A stretch of DNA of 21,028 bases from a bacterium (GCA_027021085.1 JALUVB010000270.1:1-21028); one strand, 5' to 3'; positions 1 through 7,079 are shown, counted from the first letter of the stretch. The notes: a model not told the origin generated them from the letters alone. Numbers and translations are program-made.

Positions 1-91
1 AGTTACCATTAACTGCTTACTATTTACTGTTCACTGTTTACTATCTTCCCCTCGCTACTAACTACTCACTACTATCTACCGTTTAAAAGAA
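1..91. repeat. Degenerate heptanucleotide tandem repeat downstream of the desulfurase gene
   Basis: There is no gene here. From 3 to 44 the plus strand divides exactly into six consecutive 7-base units of consensus T-Y-A-C-T-R-T (for example TTACTAT, TCACTGT). After an 11-base CT-rich bridge at 45-55, three more 7-base units starting TACT run from 56 to 76. The same order (heptamers, a CTTTCCCTCGC-like bridge, heptamers) recurs twice in the spacer at 6944-7330, so this is a dispersed composite element. It lies directly 3' of the last gene, and I see no clear hairpin plus T-tract terminator in it. Confidence 0.7.
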
Positions 92-1255
92 TTACTCTCC
101 CGGATAAAGTGGGCTGAGCTTCCGCAGTTTGTCAATTATGGGAGGGAGAACTTCCAGGACCCTATCTATTTCCTCTTCCGTGTTATCTTTCCCCAGGGAA
201 AATCTCACACTCCCCTGAGCAGGAACGGGAGGGACACCCATTGCCAGGAGCACGTGCGAGGGTTCCAGGCTGCCCGAAGTACAGGCAGAGCCTGAAGAGA
301 CGGCAATTCCCTGCAGGTCCAGATTGAGGATAATGGATTCACCTTCCACGTATTCAAACGATACATTCAACGTATTGGGAAGCCTGTTGTTCACGTCTCC
401 GTTTATGCGCACATGCGGTATATTTTCCATGATGCCTTTTTCCAGCCGGTCCCTAAGCTGGCTAATTCTTTCTGCTTCTTCTATTCTTTCTTCCCGGGCA
501 ATTTTTGCCGCTTCTCCCAGACCCACAATGCCTGGAACATTCTCAGTGCCTGCCCTGAGATTTCTTTCGTGGTGTCCTCCTGTGATTAAAGGTTCTATTC
601 TTTCCCCTTTTCTTATGTAGAGGACACCTACACCCTTGGGACCGTAAATTTTGTGGGCTGAGAGAGAAAGGAAATCCACTCCCAGTTTTTTGACATCCAC
701 CTCTATTTTCCCCACGGCCTGCACCGCATCTGTGTGGAACGCAATTCCTTTTTCCCGGGCAATCTTTACCAGCTCTTCAATAGGTTCTATAACACCCACC
801 TCATTGTTAGCCATCATAATACTTATCAATATGGTATCCGCGGTAATAGCCTGTTTTAAATCATCCGGGTTTACCCTGCCGCCTCCGTCCACGGGAAGGT
901 AGGTAACCTTAAATCCTTTTTTCTCCAGGCGTTTCAAGGGATTAAGCACTGCATGGTGTTCAATGGAGGAAGTAATTATATGATTTCCCTTTTCTCTATT
1001 CTTCCAGATGTATCCTTTCAGTGCCATGTTGTCGGATTCTGTTCCTCCCGAGGTAAAGATAATTTCGGAGGGGTCTGCATTTAACAGAGCAGCTACTGAT
1101 TCGCGGGCTTTTTCCACTGCATTACGAGCTTCCTGTCCGAAGGAATGCAGGCTGGAAGCATTTCCGAATTTCTCGCTCAAATAGGGATACATTGCTTCCA
1201 GAATCCTTTTATCCAGGGGAGAAGTAGCATTATGGTCAAGATATATCCTTTTCAT
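92..1255 (-). CDS. iscS: Cysteine desulfurase, NifS/IscS type (class I)
   Basis: PLP enzyme that takes sulfur from L-cysteine, leaving alanine, and holds it as a persulfide for Fe-S clusters, tRNA thiolation or thiamin. At 387 residues it is full length. The PLP lysine is K202 in the SAHKIYGPKG motif. The catalytic cysteine is C325 in SSGSACTSGSLEPS, the long mobile-loop form of group I enzymes. H100/H101 and the N-terminal YLDHNATSP also fit. The ATG is preceded by a GGGGGA ribosome site lying inside the end of the preceding gene, one base away, so the two are co-translated. It is the last gene of the run; no iscU follows within the window, so its acceptor may be the TtuA/TtuB or Thi4 systems just upstream. 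NifS versus IscS naming cannot be settled from sequence alone. Confidence 0.95.
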   Translation of the reverse strand: MKRIYLDHNATSPLDKRILEAMYPYLSEKFGNASSLHSFGQEARNAVEKARESVAALLNADPSEIIFTSGGTESDNMALKGYIWKNREKGNHIITSSIEHHAVLNPLKRLEKKGFKVTYLPVDGGGRVNPDDLKQAITADTILISIMMANNEVGVIEPIEELVKIAREKGIAFHTDAVQAVGKIEVDVKKLGVDFLSLSAHKIYGPKGVGVLYIRKGERIEPLITGGHHERNLRAGTENVPGIVGLGEAAKIAREERIEEAERISQLRDRLEKGIMENIPHVRINGDVNNRLPNTLNVSFEYVEGESIILNLDLQGIAVSSGSACTSGSLEPSHVLLAMGVPPVPAQGSVRFSLGKDNTEEEIDRVLEVLPPIIDKLRKLSPLYPGE

Positions 1256-1256
1256 T

Positions 1257-2009
1257 TTAGTTCCCCCTTTCTTTTATTATTTCTTTCCACTTCCTCTCAT
1301 GGAGTGGACATAAAGTGTACGGCACATCGTCCTGGGCCTTAATCAACTCCTTTTGCCAATGGGAATTCCAGAGAGAGCATTCTTTATCCCGGCAAAAGGG
1401 TTCTCCCGTGTGGAAATAAAATATAGTCTGCAGGAGTATCCCGGCCAGGACCCTTCCCAACCTCTCATCCTCTGGGGTTAGAAAATCACCCTTAAACTTC
1501 TCTTCCAAGAAACTTTCCTGGAATCCCAGGCTCTTTCCCAGGTAAACCTCGCGTGGCCGGGCAGGAGCTTCCACTATTCCGGTGAGAGAAATTAGGGTGG
1601 GCATACCAAATACAGCATAACGCAAATGCCAGCGGAGGTCTGCGCTATCCCAGGTAGCAATATAATCCGGGGTAATAAAAACGGGAAGAGAAGAAATTTT
1701 CCCTTCTTCAGGCTTTAAAAGAGCTCCCAACACCCGGGAAAGGTGCATCCCGCTGTAAATACTTCCCCTTCCACATCTGCATTCCTTTATCTTCCTCTTC
1801 TCAAAATCTATTTCCAGGGGATAAGGTGTATCGTTCAAGGAGGAAGACTGAGGATTAATGACCCGCAGAGCAGCTAACCTCTGCGGGGCTACTCCTTCCC
1901 TTTTATAGAGACACTCACGGTAAGTAACCTTCTTCCACCCCCAGGAATAAAGATAGTCCACTGCTTCTTCTATAAGTTTCTGAGATACAGAACATAGATA
2001 CAGGGTCAT
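1257..2009 (-). CDS. DUF6775-like putative metallopeptidase-related protein, function unknown
   Basis: A 250-residue soluble protein without signal peptide or membrane segment. From memory it resembles the DUF6775 family, mostly archaeal and named as putative metallopeptidases. The central segment 133-157 (FGMPTLISLTGIVEAPARPRE) and the C-terminal region are the recognisable parts. C206, C211, C234 and H237 could bind a metal, as in the C-terminal half of archaemetzincin-type enzymes. Where those enzymes have HExxH, this protein has QTIFY at 194-198, so I see no catalytic zinc site. A CRCGRG motif lies at 77-82. The start codon overlaps the thi4 stop by 4 nt and the desulfurase follows after one base, which suggests a role linked to sulfur or thiazole metabolism, but this is inference. 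The family call is tentative. Confidence 0.6.
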   Translation of the reverse strand: MTLYLCSVSQKLIEEAVDYLYSWGWKKVTYRECLYKREGVAPQRLAALRVINPQSSSLNDTPYPLEIDFEKRKIKECRCGRGSIYSGMHLSRVLGALLKPEEGKISSLPVFITPDYIATWDSADLRWHLRYAVFGMPTLISLTGIVEAPARPREVYLGKSLGFQESFLEEKFKGDFLTPEDERLGRVLAGILLQTIFYFHTGEPFCRDKECSLWNSHWQKELIKAQDDVPYTLCPLHERKWKEIIKERGN

Positions 2010-2785
2010 AGTTTTTCTAAGATTATCTCAGCAATTCTTTTACCGGAAAGAAGCATAGCACCAAAGGTTGGGCCCATGCGCGGAATACCGAATACGGTGG
2101 AAACAGCCATCCCGCACACGGCTAATCCCGGATGTATCTCCCCGCTGTATTCCACTATAAGGTCTTCCGACTTATCCACCCACATGGCACCAAACCCTTT
2201 AGTTTTCAGCATTCCTCTTTCTTCCATTTTCTTTGCTATGCAGGCATCGTGCCCGGTAGCATCTACTATTATGTCTGCCTCCAGGGCTATGGGGTCAACA
2301 CAGGTTATCTGCCTGGGAAGAGCCTGTACAGGAGTCCAGTTTACCACTACCCCGCCTACCCGGTTATTCTCTCTCAATACCACATCTTCAAATGTGGCCA
2401 TATTAAGAATTGTTGCGCCTGCCTCACAAGCAGCGGCAATCAGCTTGGAACAGGCATGGGGACCATCTGCCACGAAAAGGTCTTTCGTTTTCTCTTTGTA
2501 GGGGATATTCAGTTCATCCAGAACTTTTTCTCCCGGATGCCGCACAGTAATCTTATTCATCAAAAAACCGCCTATCCAGAACCCTCCCCCCAGATAATTG
2601 TTCCGCTCTATTACCAGCACTTTTTTGCCTTTAGCAGCAATTTCCCGTGCAGCCATGAGCCCGGAAGGCCCACCACCAATAATGATGCAGTCACTCTTTA
2701 CAAACTTCTCGAATTCTTCCGCAAAACCGGAAATAATCGCCACACTAATATCTTTTTCACTTACTTGAGAAAATTTTACCGCCAT
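2006..2785 (-). CDS. thi4: Thi4-family thiamin thiazole synthase
   Basis: Makes the thiazole precursor of thiamin (ADP-thiazole) from NAD, glycine and sulfur. Using numbering from an upstream in-frame ATG at 2791, the dinucleotide fold GGGPSG is at 39-44, an ERNNYLGGG segment at 62-70 and the C-terminal PRMGPTFGAM at 237-246. C164 in ITCVDPIALEA aligns with the sulfur-donating cysteine of yeast and plant Thi4 (CCMDP / SCMDP), whereas methanogen enzymes have histidine there. I choose the second ATG at 2785: the AAGGAGGT ribosome site is only 2 nt from the first ATG but 8 nt from the second, giving 259 residues. It lies 14 nt after the Rrf2 regulator, and overlaps the next gene by 4 nt. With a cysteine it could act as a single-turnover sulfur donor; with free sulfide it might turn over. 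Confidence 0.9.
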   Translation of the reverse strand: MAVKFSQVSEKDISVAIISGFAEEFEKFVKSDCIIIGGGPSGLMAAREIAAKGKKVLVIERNNYLGGGFWIGGFLMNKITVRHPGEKVLDELNIPYKEKTKDLFVADGPHACSKLIAAACEAGATILNMATFEDVVLRENNRVGGVVVNWTPVQALPRQITCVDPIALEADIIVDATGHDACIAKKMEERGMLKTKGFGAMWVDKSEDLIVEYSGEIHPGLAVCGMAVSTVFGIPRMGPTFGAMLLSGKRIAEIILEKL

Positions 2786-2799
2786 GTTCATGACCTCCT

Positions 2800-3249
2800 T
2801 TAAATCTGAAAAGTATAGTTATGTAACAATCTGGTTCCCTCATCATCCTTGCTGACAAGGTCCCGGACAGTCACCTCTCTCAAAACATCTACCAATTTTT
2901 CTCTTAACATTTTCCCCAGTGGAAAAGCAAGACAATACTCCTTTCTTTGACAGGATTCCATGTTTTCCTTTAAACATTTCGCCAGCACCAAATCTTCTCC
3001 GACTGCCCGCAATATTGCTTCCATGGTTATTTTATCAGGTGAACGGGAAAGCATATACCCCCCCTGTTTTCCCCGGAAACTTTTTACCAGTCCTTTTTTC
3101 TTTAAATGGTTGAGCAGCCCTTCCAGATATTCCTTCTGGATCTCCTCTTCCCGGGAGATTTCGCCTGCCGTAATCGGGTATGAATATGCTCTGCTGGCTA
3201 AATATAGAATTGCTCTTACACTATATCTGGCAGGCGCAGAAAAATTCAT
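2800..3249 (-). CDS. Rrf2-family (IscR-like) transcriptional regulator
   Basis: Winged-helix regulator, about 149 residues from the ATG at 3249, which has an AGGAG site upstream; a longer reading from 3312 would run into the ferredoxin gene and adds a non-family leader. It opens with the family-typical ARYSVRAILYLA and has the wing motif GKQGGYMLSR. Three cysteines, C92, C100 and C106 (C-x7-C-x5-C), sit where IscR has C92, C98 and C104 that bind a [2Fe-2S] cluster, although the first gap is two residues longer. It may therefore sense Fe-S or cysteine status, as IscR or CymR do. It sits between the NIL-ferredoxin gene and thi4, so its natural targets are likely these sulfur genes. I could not identify an operator. 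Confidence 0.88.
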   Translation of the reverse strand: MNFSAPARYSVRAILYLASRAYSYPITAGEISREEEIQKEYLEGLLNHLKKKGLVKSFRGKQGGYMLSRSPDKITMEAILRAVGEDLVLAKCLKENMESCQRKEYCLAFPLGKMLREKLVDVLREVTVRDLVSKDDEGTRLLHNYTFQI

Positions 3250-3266
3250 CTCTTTCTCCTTGTGAA

Positions 3267-3674
3267 TTAAATAAGAATTACCATTGCCTGATAGGGACAG
3301 GCAGGGATGCAAAGCTCACAGGCAATACACTTCTCCTTGTCAAAGCTCACCTTCCGGGTATCTTTATCCACACTCAGGGCTTCAGTAGGGCATATGGTTA
3401 TACATGCGGTGCAATGTGTGCAATTTTCCTCATTCCAGGTTACATCCCGCGCCAGGGGTTGAATATGCACTCCCAGCTCACTTAGATATTTTACTCCTTT
3501 TTCCAGCTTTTCTTTCTCTCCCTCCAAATCTATCACCAGCTTACCTTCTTCTTCCGGGGTAACCCGTGCCCTCAAGATGTTTACCACCAGGGCATAATCT
3601 TTTACCAGGTGATAGGTTACCGGGGTATTAACCAGTGAAGGCGGAAAGGTTAAAACCAATCTTTTTTTTGCCAT
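3267..3674 (-). CDS. NIL domain-2x[4Fe-4S] ferredoxin protein, likely partner of the DUF39 protein
   Basis: A 135-residue protein: an N-terminal NIL domain (about 4-75) followed by a two-cluster ferredoxin. Cysteines C85, C88, C91, C95 and C116, C119, C122, C126 form two C-x2-C-x2-C-x3-C-P motifs. This NIL-plus-ferredoxin layout matches the small protein that works with DUF39 proteins in methanogens (Methanosarcina MA1822 beside MA1821), where the pair is needed to make homocysteine from aspartate semialdehyde and sulfide. It probably delivers electrons for reduction of a persulfide or disulfide. A DUF39 gene is present at 7331-8536, about 3.7 kb upstream, rather than adjacent. An AGGAGGT site precedes the ATG. 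A possible promoter lies in the 91-nt gap before it. Function is by analogy. Confidence 0.87.
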   Translation of the reverse strand: MAKKRLVLTFPPSLVNTPVTYHLVKDYALVVNILRARVTPEEEGKLVIDLEGEKEKLEKGVKYLSELGVHIQPLARDVTWNEENCTHCTACITICPTEALSVDKDTRKVSFDKEKCIACELCIPACPYQAMVILI

Positions 3675-3696
3675 CTTCTACCTCCTGTAGGTTTAA

Positions 3697-3726
3697 ATTC
3701 TAAATTCTCGTAACTCAGGGTAGCAA
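3697..3726 (-). promoter_or_regulatory. Possible sigma70-type promoter before the NIL-ferredoxin/rrf2/thi4 genes
   Basis: In the 91-nt gap upstream of the NIL-ferredoxin start, the minus strand reads TTGCTA, an 18-base spacer, then TAGAAT. These are fair -35 and -10 matches, and would start transcription about 15-20 nt before the ATG. The evidence is only the spacing and hexamers. A start here would give rrf2 and thi4 their own transcript. Confidence 0.3.
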
Positions 3727-3765
3727 GACCTCCCTGTGCAACGTCTAATTTCTTAAGTCTATACT

Positions 3766-3966
3766 CTAATCCCCAGGAGCTCCTCCCGACACTACTCTCC
3801 ATATCTCCACTTTATCGTCCACTTCCACCCAGTCATTTTCCGTAAGCAGGGTGTCGTCTCTTACCACAATTACCTCTTCACGATTAAGCCCAAATGCTTC
3901 CAGAATATCTTTGACTCTTTTCCTTTTCTGCCATTCCTTTACCTGATTATCAAATTTTACCTGCAT
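3766..3966 (-). CDS. TtuB/ThiS/MoaD-like sulfur carrier with extended C-terminus
   Basis: A 66-residue beta-grasp protein, the usual size for ThiS/TtuB. The ATG at 3966 has a GGAAGAGG site just upstream; a longer reading from 4032 lies inside ttuA and its extra residues do not look like the family. The gene overlaps the ttuA 3' end by 17 nt, so it is the obvious sulfur carrier for TtuA. The Gly-Gly that should end the protein is at 61-62 but is followed by APGD. Carriers of this family are activated by adenylation of a terminal glycine, so these four residues would have to be removed first. Other carriers with such tails (CysO-related and QbsE-type) are trimmed by JAMM peptidases, and one is encoded at 20373-20786. 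Confidence 0.8.
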   Translation of the reverse strand: MQVKFDNQVKEWQKRKRVKDILEAFGLNREEVIVVRDDTLLTENDWVEVDDKVEIWRVVSGGAPGD

Positions 3967-4861
3967 TCTTTGCCTCTTCCTTTCTGAAAGTTTTACAAAA
4001 GGAGCAAATCTCAAAAAGTGACGGGAAACCACAGAGCAAGCAATCTTTTAACTCCACCTTATCCTCATTCTTCCGGAAAAGATGCAGATTCTCCAGGAAC
4101 CCCCGGTAGAAAGAAAACTTAGTCCCCGGTGAACTCATCTCTATTTCATTAAGGAGATGTTTCATTCTCAAGAAGGAGGCATCCCTGGAATAGGGGCATT
4201 CCTCCCTGAGAAAAGAAATGCCGGAGAGGAAAGCATAGGCGGCTGTCTCTCTCTCGGTAAGATATATCAAAGGCTTAGCCTTTTTCTTGAGCTTTCCCTC
4301 TTCTGGCAACAGGGGAAGCTGTTTTACCAGGTAGCTTGTTCTCCAGCCCAGAATATTAGAAAGAAGCGCAGAGACCATATCGTCCAGGTTGTGACCGGTA
4401 GCTACCACGTCAAATTCCTCTTCATAGGCTACTTTGTTAAAGTAGTACCTTTTGACCATGCCGCACAGCGAACATACGGACTTGTAGGTTTGACGGCAAA
4501 AACCCCTTATGCCTTTGCCCCATTCTTCCTTAAGCGAGATTATCTTTAGCGAAAGCGCAAATTTACGCGCAAATTCTTCGCAAAACACCCGTGAATTATC
4601 CGAGTATTCATCTATTCCCAGGTCTATATAGAGCAGAGAGACATCATATCCCAGCTTGTTAAGGATATAAGATAAGGCAAGGCTGTCTTTCCCCCCCGAT
4701 ATTACCACTAAAATCTTTTCCTCTTTTTCAAACATAGCGAAATCGTGAATAGCCTTCTTCACCCTCTCTTCAATAAACTCGCAAAAATGCTCCCGGCAAA
4801 GGGGCAAATTATGCTGATAGAGCTTTATGGCTGCCTTTTCCCCGCATTTCCTGCACTTCAT
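3950..4861 (-). CDS. ttuA: TtuA/Ncs6-family tRNA 2-thiolation enzyme
   Basis: PP-loop ATPase that thiolates tRNA; in Thermus TtuA makes 2-thio-5-methyluridine at position 54, which stabilises tRNA at high temperature. At 303 residues it is full length. Visible parts: N-terminal zinc site C3, C6, C22, H25; PP-loop SGGKDS at 55-60; cluster cysteines C130, C133 and C222, the same numbers I recall for the [4Fe-4S] site of Thermus TtuA; ATGHNLDD at 154-161; C-terminal zinc site C274, C277, C286, C289. It overlaps the RseC-like gene by 4 nt at its start and the TtuB-like carrier by 17 nt at its end. The sulfur would come from the carrier, loaded by an E1 enzyme such as the one at 9180-10265. An alternative target is position 34 (Ncs6-like) or 32 (TtcA-like). 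Confidence 0.92.
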   Translation of the reverse strand: MKCRKCGEKAAIKLYQHNLPLCREHFCEFIEERVKKAIHDFAMFEKEEKILVVISGGKDSLALSYILNKLGYDVSLLYIDLGIDEYSDNSRVFCEEFARKFALSLKIISLKEEWGKGIRGFCRQTYKSVCSLCGMVKRYYFNKVAYEEEFDVVATGHNLDDMVSALLSNILGWRTSYLVKQLPLLPEEGKLKKKAKPLIYLTERETAAYAFLSGISFLREECPYSRDASFLRMKHLLNEIEMSSPGTKFSFYRGFLENLHLFRKNEDKVELKDCLLCGFPSLFEICSFCKTFRKEEAKNAGKI

Positions 4862-5262
4862 TTCCTGGCTACCTCAATAATTTCTACCTTACTCACGGTT
4901 TTCTTCCACTTGCTACGAGAGATGCCCATGGCAATGAATACTCCTATAATGAGCATACCCAGGGCCGATAAGGCCTGCAATCCCTCCTGCTTGAAGAAAG
5001 AAAATCCCAATACCGCCCCCGCCAGGAGAAAAAGCAAGGGTAAGCCAAAAGAAAGCAGGGAAAACACTGCCATTTTACCTTCCGGCATACTCAGCTTTAC
5101 TTTATCCCCTACCTGCAGGCTACCCGTATCAGGAATTTCCAGGATTTTCTCATCTCCCCTGTTGCTGCACAACTTACACTCATCGCAGAAGGAAGACCCT
5201 CCCAGCTTGATTTTCACCCAGCCTCTCCTTATCTCTTCTACTTCTCCCGTTTCTATCCTCAT
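4858..5262 (-). CDS. RseC/MucC-family (SoxR-reducing system) membrane protein
   Basis: A 134-residue protein with a soluble N-terminal beta region (1-62), two transmembrane helices (about 66-90 and 96-114) and a short charged tail. C26, C29 and C32 (C-x2-C-x2-C) lie in the N-terminal domain, as in other RseC proteins that have a cysteine cluster there. The family is linked to the Rnf-like Rsx complex that keeps SoxR reduced in enterobacteria, and to sigma-E control; its biochemical role is poorly known. Here it overlaps the PP-loop gene before it and ttuA after it by 4 nt each, so it is co-translated with RNA thiolation genes. A link to membrane electron flow for the Fe-S enzyme TtuA is possible, but is inference. 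Confidence 0.82.
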   Translation of the reverse strand: MRIETGEVEEIRRGWVKIKLGGSSFCDECKLCSNRGDEKILEIPDTGSLQVGDKVKLSMPEGKMAVFSLLSFGLPLLFLLAGAVLGFSFFKQEGLQALSALGMLIIGVFIAMGISRSKWKKTVSKVEIIEVARK

Positions 5263-6239
5263 AGCATCCTCCCTCTTTTACCAGGCTCAACCCTCACCAA
5301 TCCTTCACTTTCTCCGTTCTTCCATGTAACTTCTACTTCTTTATCCTGTCTATGCGCACTGTAAAAAGCAGCCAGGGAAGCACCATCTGAAATATCCTTC
5401 TCGGAGCATTCCCCTTCCAGGACCACCAAGGCACCTTTTCCGCCCTTTACCTGGAGAGTACATTCCTTGCCCTGCAGTAAAAATTCCAACTTCTTATTCT
5501 CTTCCTCGTTTCTTCCCACTATGGCTTTAATCCCCGAATCCAGCCGGAAATGCCTGCCGATTTTTAAAACTTCTATGTCTTTCAAGGAAAAGTCACCTTT
5601 GTGCTCAATCAAGTCCTTCATGCGCCGGGAAAAGCCGGGGTCTGTAAGCAAACAACCACCGGCCGGGGAAGGGTAATGGGTAAGCCCTATCTCCTGCGCC
5701 AAAGCCATCTGCACCTTCCTGCTTCTCCCTTCTATCTTTAGAAAATCCTCTCTCCTTACCCATCCTTCCTTCTCAGGCAGGCTGGGAGGCAAAAGTTTAG
5801 CAGAAAGAGGCCTGACTATCTTACCCTCCAGACCGGATTCCTTCTCGATAAGCTCTATAATCCTTCTTCTCTGGGACATGGGTCTCTGTCCTACCACTTC
5901 TCCGCTTACCAGGAATTTAGCGCCTTCCTCTTCCATCAATTTTTTGGCCTTCTCCCACATCATTATCTTACAGTCAATGCAGGGGTTTAATCCCTGTCCG
6001 TATCCAAAACGGGGATTCTTTACTATCCCCAGCATCTCTTCTCCTATGGGCAGCATCCTGAGGGATATCTTTAAAAATTTTACTGCATCTTTCGCGGCAC
6101 AGCCTCCATGCTTGGCTGCTTCGCAACAGCAAAAAGGAGTGCGAAAATTTATCCCTATCACCTCTATGCCCTGTATCTTCACCAGATAGGCAGCTAAGCT
6201 AGAATCCAGACCTCCAGAAATAAGTGCAAGTGCTTTCAT
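5259..6239 (-). CDS. PP-loop thiolase-like protein (MnmA/ThiI superfamily) with NFACT-R-like C-terminal domain
   Basis: A 326-residue protein predicted to modify RNA with sulfur. The N-terminal ATP-pyrophosphatase domain has SGGLDSS at 8-14. A CIDC motif at 87-90 and VSGEVVGQRPMSQ at 111-123 resemble the MnmA NPDxxC and ATGHYA regions. It has no THUMP domain, unlike standard ThiI. C37-C39 form a CCC run and C196 could be a second catalytic cysteine. The C-terminal region (about 228-315) has the NFACT-R/DUF814 pattern: VGRNEEEN at 241-248 and ASLAAFYSAHR at 287-297. This PP-loop plus NFACT-R layout is known in bacteria and archaea, often named ThiI-like, but I know of no settled substrate. It overlaps the genes on both sides by 4 nt. 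Confidence 0.83.
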   Translation of the reverse strand: MKALALISGGLDSSLAAYLVKIQGIEVIGINFRTPFCCCEAAKHGGCAAKDAVKFLKISLRMLPIGEEMLGIVKNPRFGYGQGLNPCIDCKIMMWEKAKKLMEEEGAKFLVSGEVVGQRPMSQRRRIIELIEKESGLEGKIVRPLSAKLLPPSLPEKEGWVRREDFLKIEGRSRKVQMALAQEIGLTHYPSPAGGCLLTDPGFSRRMKDLIEHKGDFSLKDIEVLKIGRHFRLDSGIKAIVGRNEEENKKLEFLLQGKECTLQVKGGKGALVVLEGECSEKDISDGASLAAFYSAHRQDKEVEVTWKNGESEGLVRVEPGKRGRML

Positions 6240-6943
6240 GGTAAATCCTTTCCTTCAATTCCGTTTATAGTAAGATTAATATCCGGATATCCATCACCGG
6301 CGGGAAGCAAACGCGTAGCCGAGATAAACTCCACATGCCCATCCACGAACAAATAACTCCTTCCTCCCTGCCATCCCCACCAGCCAGGGTCATCCTCCAG
6401 AGGTTCATGGTTACTCAACCACTCCCCCACTATTGCTTTCTTGCTGGGATACCTAACCTGGCTCAATCTCCGGGGGACAGAAGGCATCACCTTATCCGAA
6501 GCATAGGTATAAGATTTATCGTTCATGCTGTTTATCTGCCGGGGAGAATGGTAAAAACTCATAGAGTAAGCATAGGAAGTGCTCTCCCATTTCTCGGGTG
6601 CGGTGCGGTCCTGCGGGCAATAAAGGATGCTGGGATTATCCTGAGAAATATCCCTTAAAATGTATGGAGCAAGGTAACTCCTCCATCCCCTTCCCATCCA
6701 CAGCCAGTAATAGGGGGATGTAGAAACAGGGTCCCGGGCAATGGGAAATGTCTCCCTGAAATCCTGCAGATAAAGATAAAATCCATAGCCTATCTGGCGC
6801 AGATTGCTGGCACATACCGATTTCCCCGCCTGCAGTCTCGCTTTCCTCAAAGCCGGCAGAAGAAGTGCGGCAAGAAGCGAAATAATGGAAGTAACCACCA
6901 AAAGCTCCACCAGAGTAAATCCCCTTTTAACCTTTCTTATCAT
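6236..6943 (-). CDS. Type II secretion/type IV pilin-like protein (prepilin N-terminal methylation domain, DUF1559-like tail)
   Basis: Secreted or pilus-like protein. It opens with a short basic leader ending in G11 before FTLVELLVV, with glutamate at mature position 5 (numbering from a GTG at 6952), the prepilin peptidase and N-methylation signal, followed by a hydrophobic helix to about residue 35. The C-terminal part has SYLFVDGHVEFI, the H-x-DG type motif seen in the large pseudopilin families of Planctomycetes, Lentisphaerae and related genomes. I take the ATG at 6943 (235 residues); neither start has a strong ribosome site. Its end overlaps the PP-loop gene by 4 nt, so it heads the thiolation operon although its function seems unrelated. 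Two cysteines and many aromatic residues mark the extracellular domain. Confidence 0.88.
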   Translation of the reverse strand: MIRKVKRGFTLVELLVVTSIISLLAALLLPALRKARLQAGKSVCASNLRQIGYGFYLYLQDFRETFPIARDPVSTSPYYWLWMGRGWRSYLAPYILRDISQDNPSILYCPQDRTAPEKWESTSYAYSMSFYHSPRQINSMNDKSYTYASDKVMPSVPRRLSQVRYPSKKAIVGEWLSNHEPLEDDPGWWGWQGGRSYLFVDGHVEFISATRLLPAGDGYPDINLTINGIEGKDLP

Positions 6944-6984
6944 GCTCTTCACAATAAATTAGTTGCGCGTTGCCAGTTCCCTGT

Positions 6985-7000
6985 CCCGGCGCATGCCGGG
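6985..7000. repeat. Short perfect hairpin
   Basis: CCCGGC, a 4-base loop GCAT, and GCCGGG form a perfect 6-bp stem. No T-tract follows on either strand, so it is not a standard terminator. It may be a remnant of a dispersed palindromic repeat. Confidence 0.5.
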
Positions 7001-7015
7001 GTACCTATTCCCCAT

Positions 7016-7043
7016 GTTAGACTATAGACATCAGACTTTAGAC
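7016..7043 (-). repeat. Tandem 7-base array, GTCTAWR family (minus orientation)
   Basis: Four adjacent 7-base units, each ending AGAC on the plus strand (GTTAGAC, TATAGAC and so on), read as GTCTAAA-like units on the minus strand. A fifth degenerate unit continues to 7050. The partner array in the opposite orientation is at 7131-7158. Confidence 0.65.
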
Positions 7044-7079
7044 ATTATACGGGAAAGACACATGATACGGGGGCCCAAC

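Noticed and set aside
2132-2803. A 223-codon open frame on the plus strand opposite thi4
   Set aside because: It lies wholly antisense to a well-conserved Thi4 and the end of the regulator gene, and its translation shows no family features.
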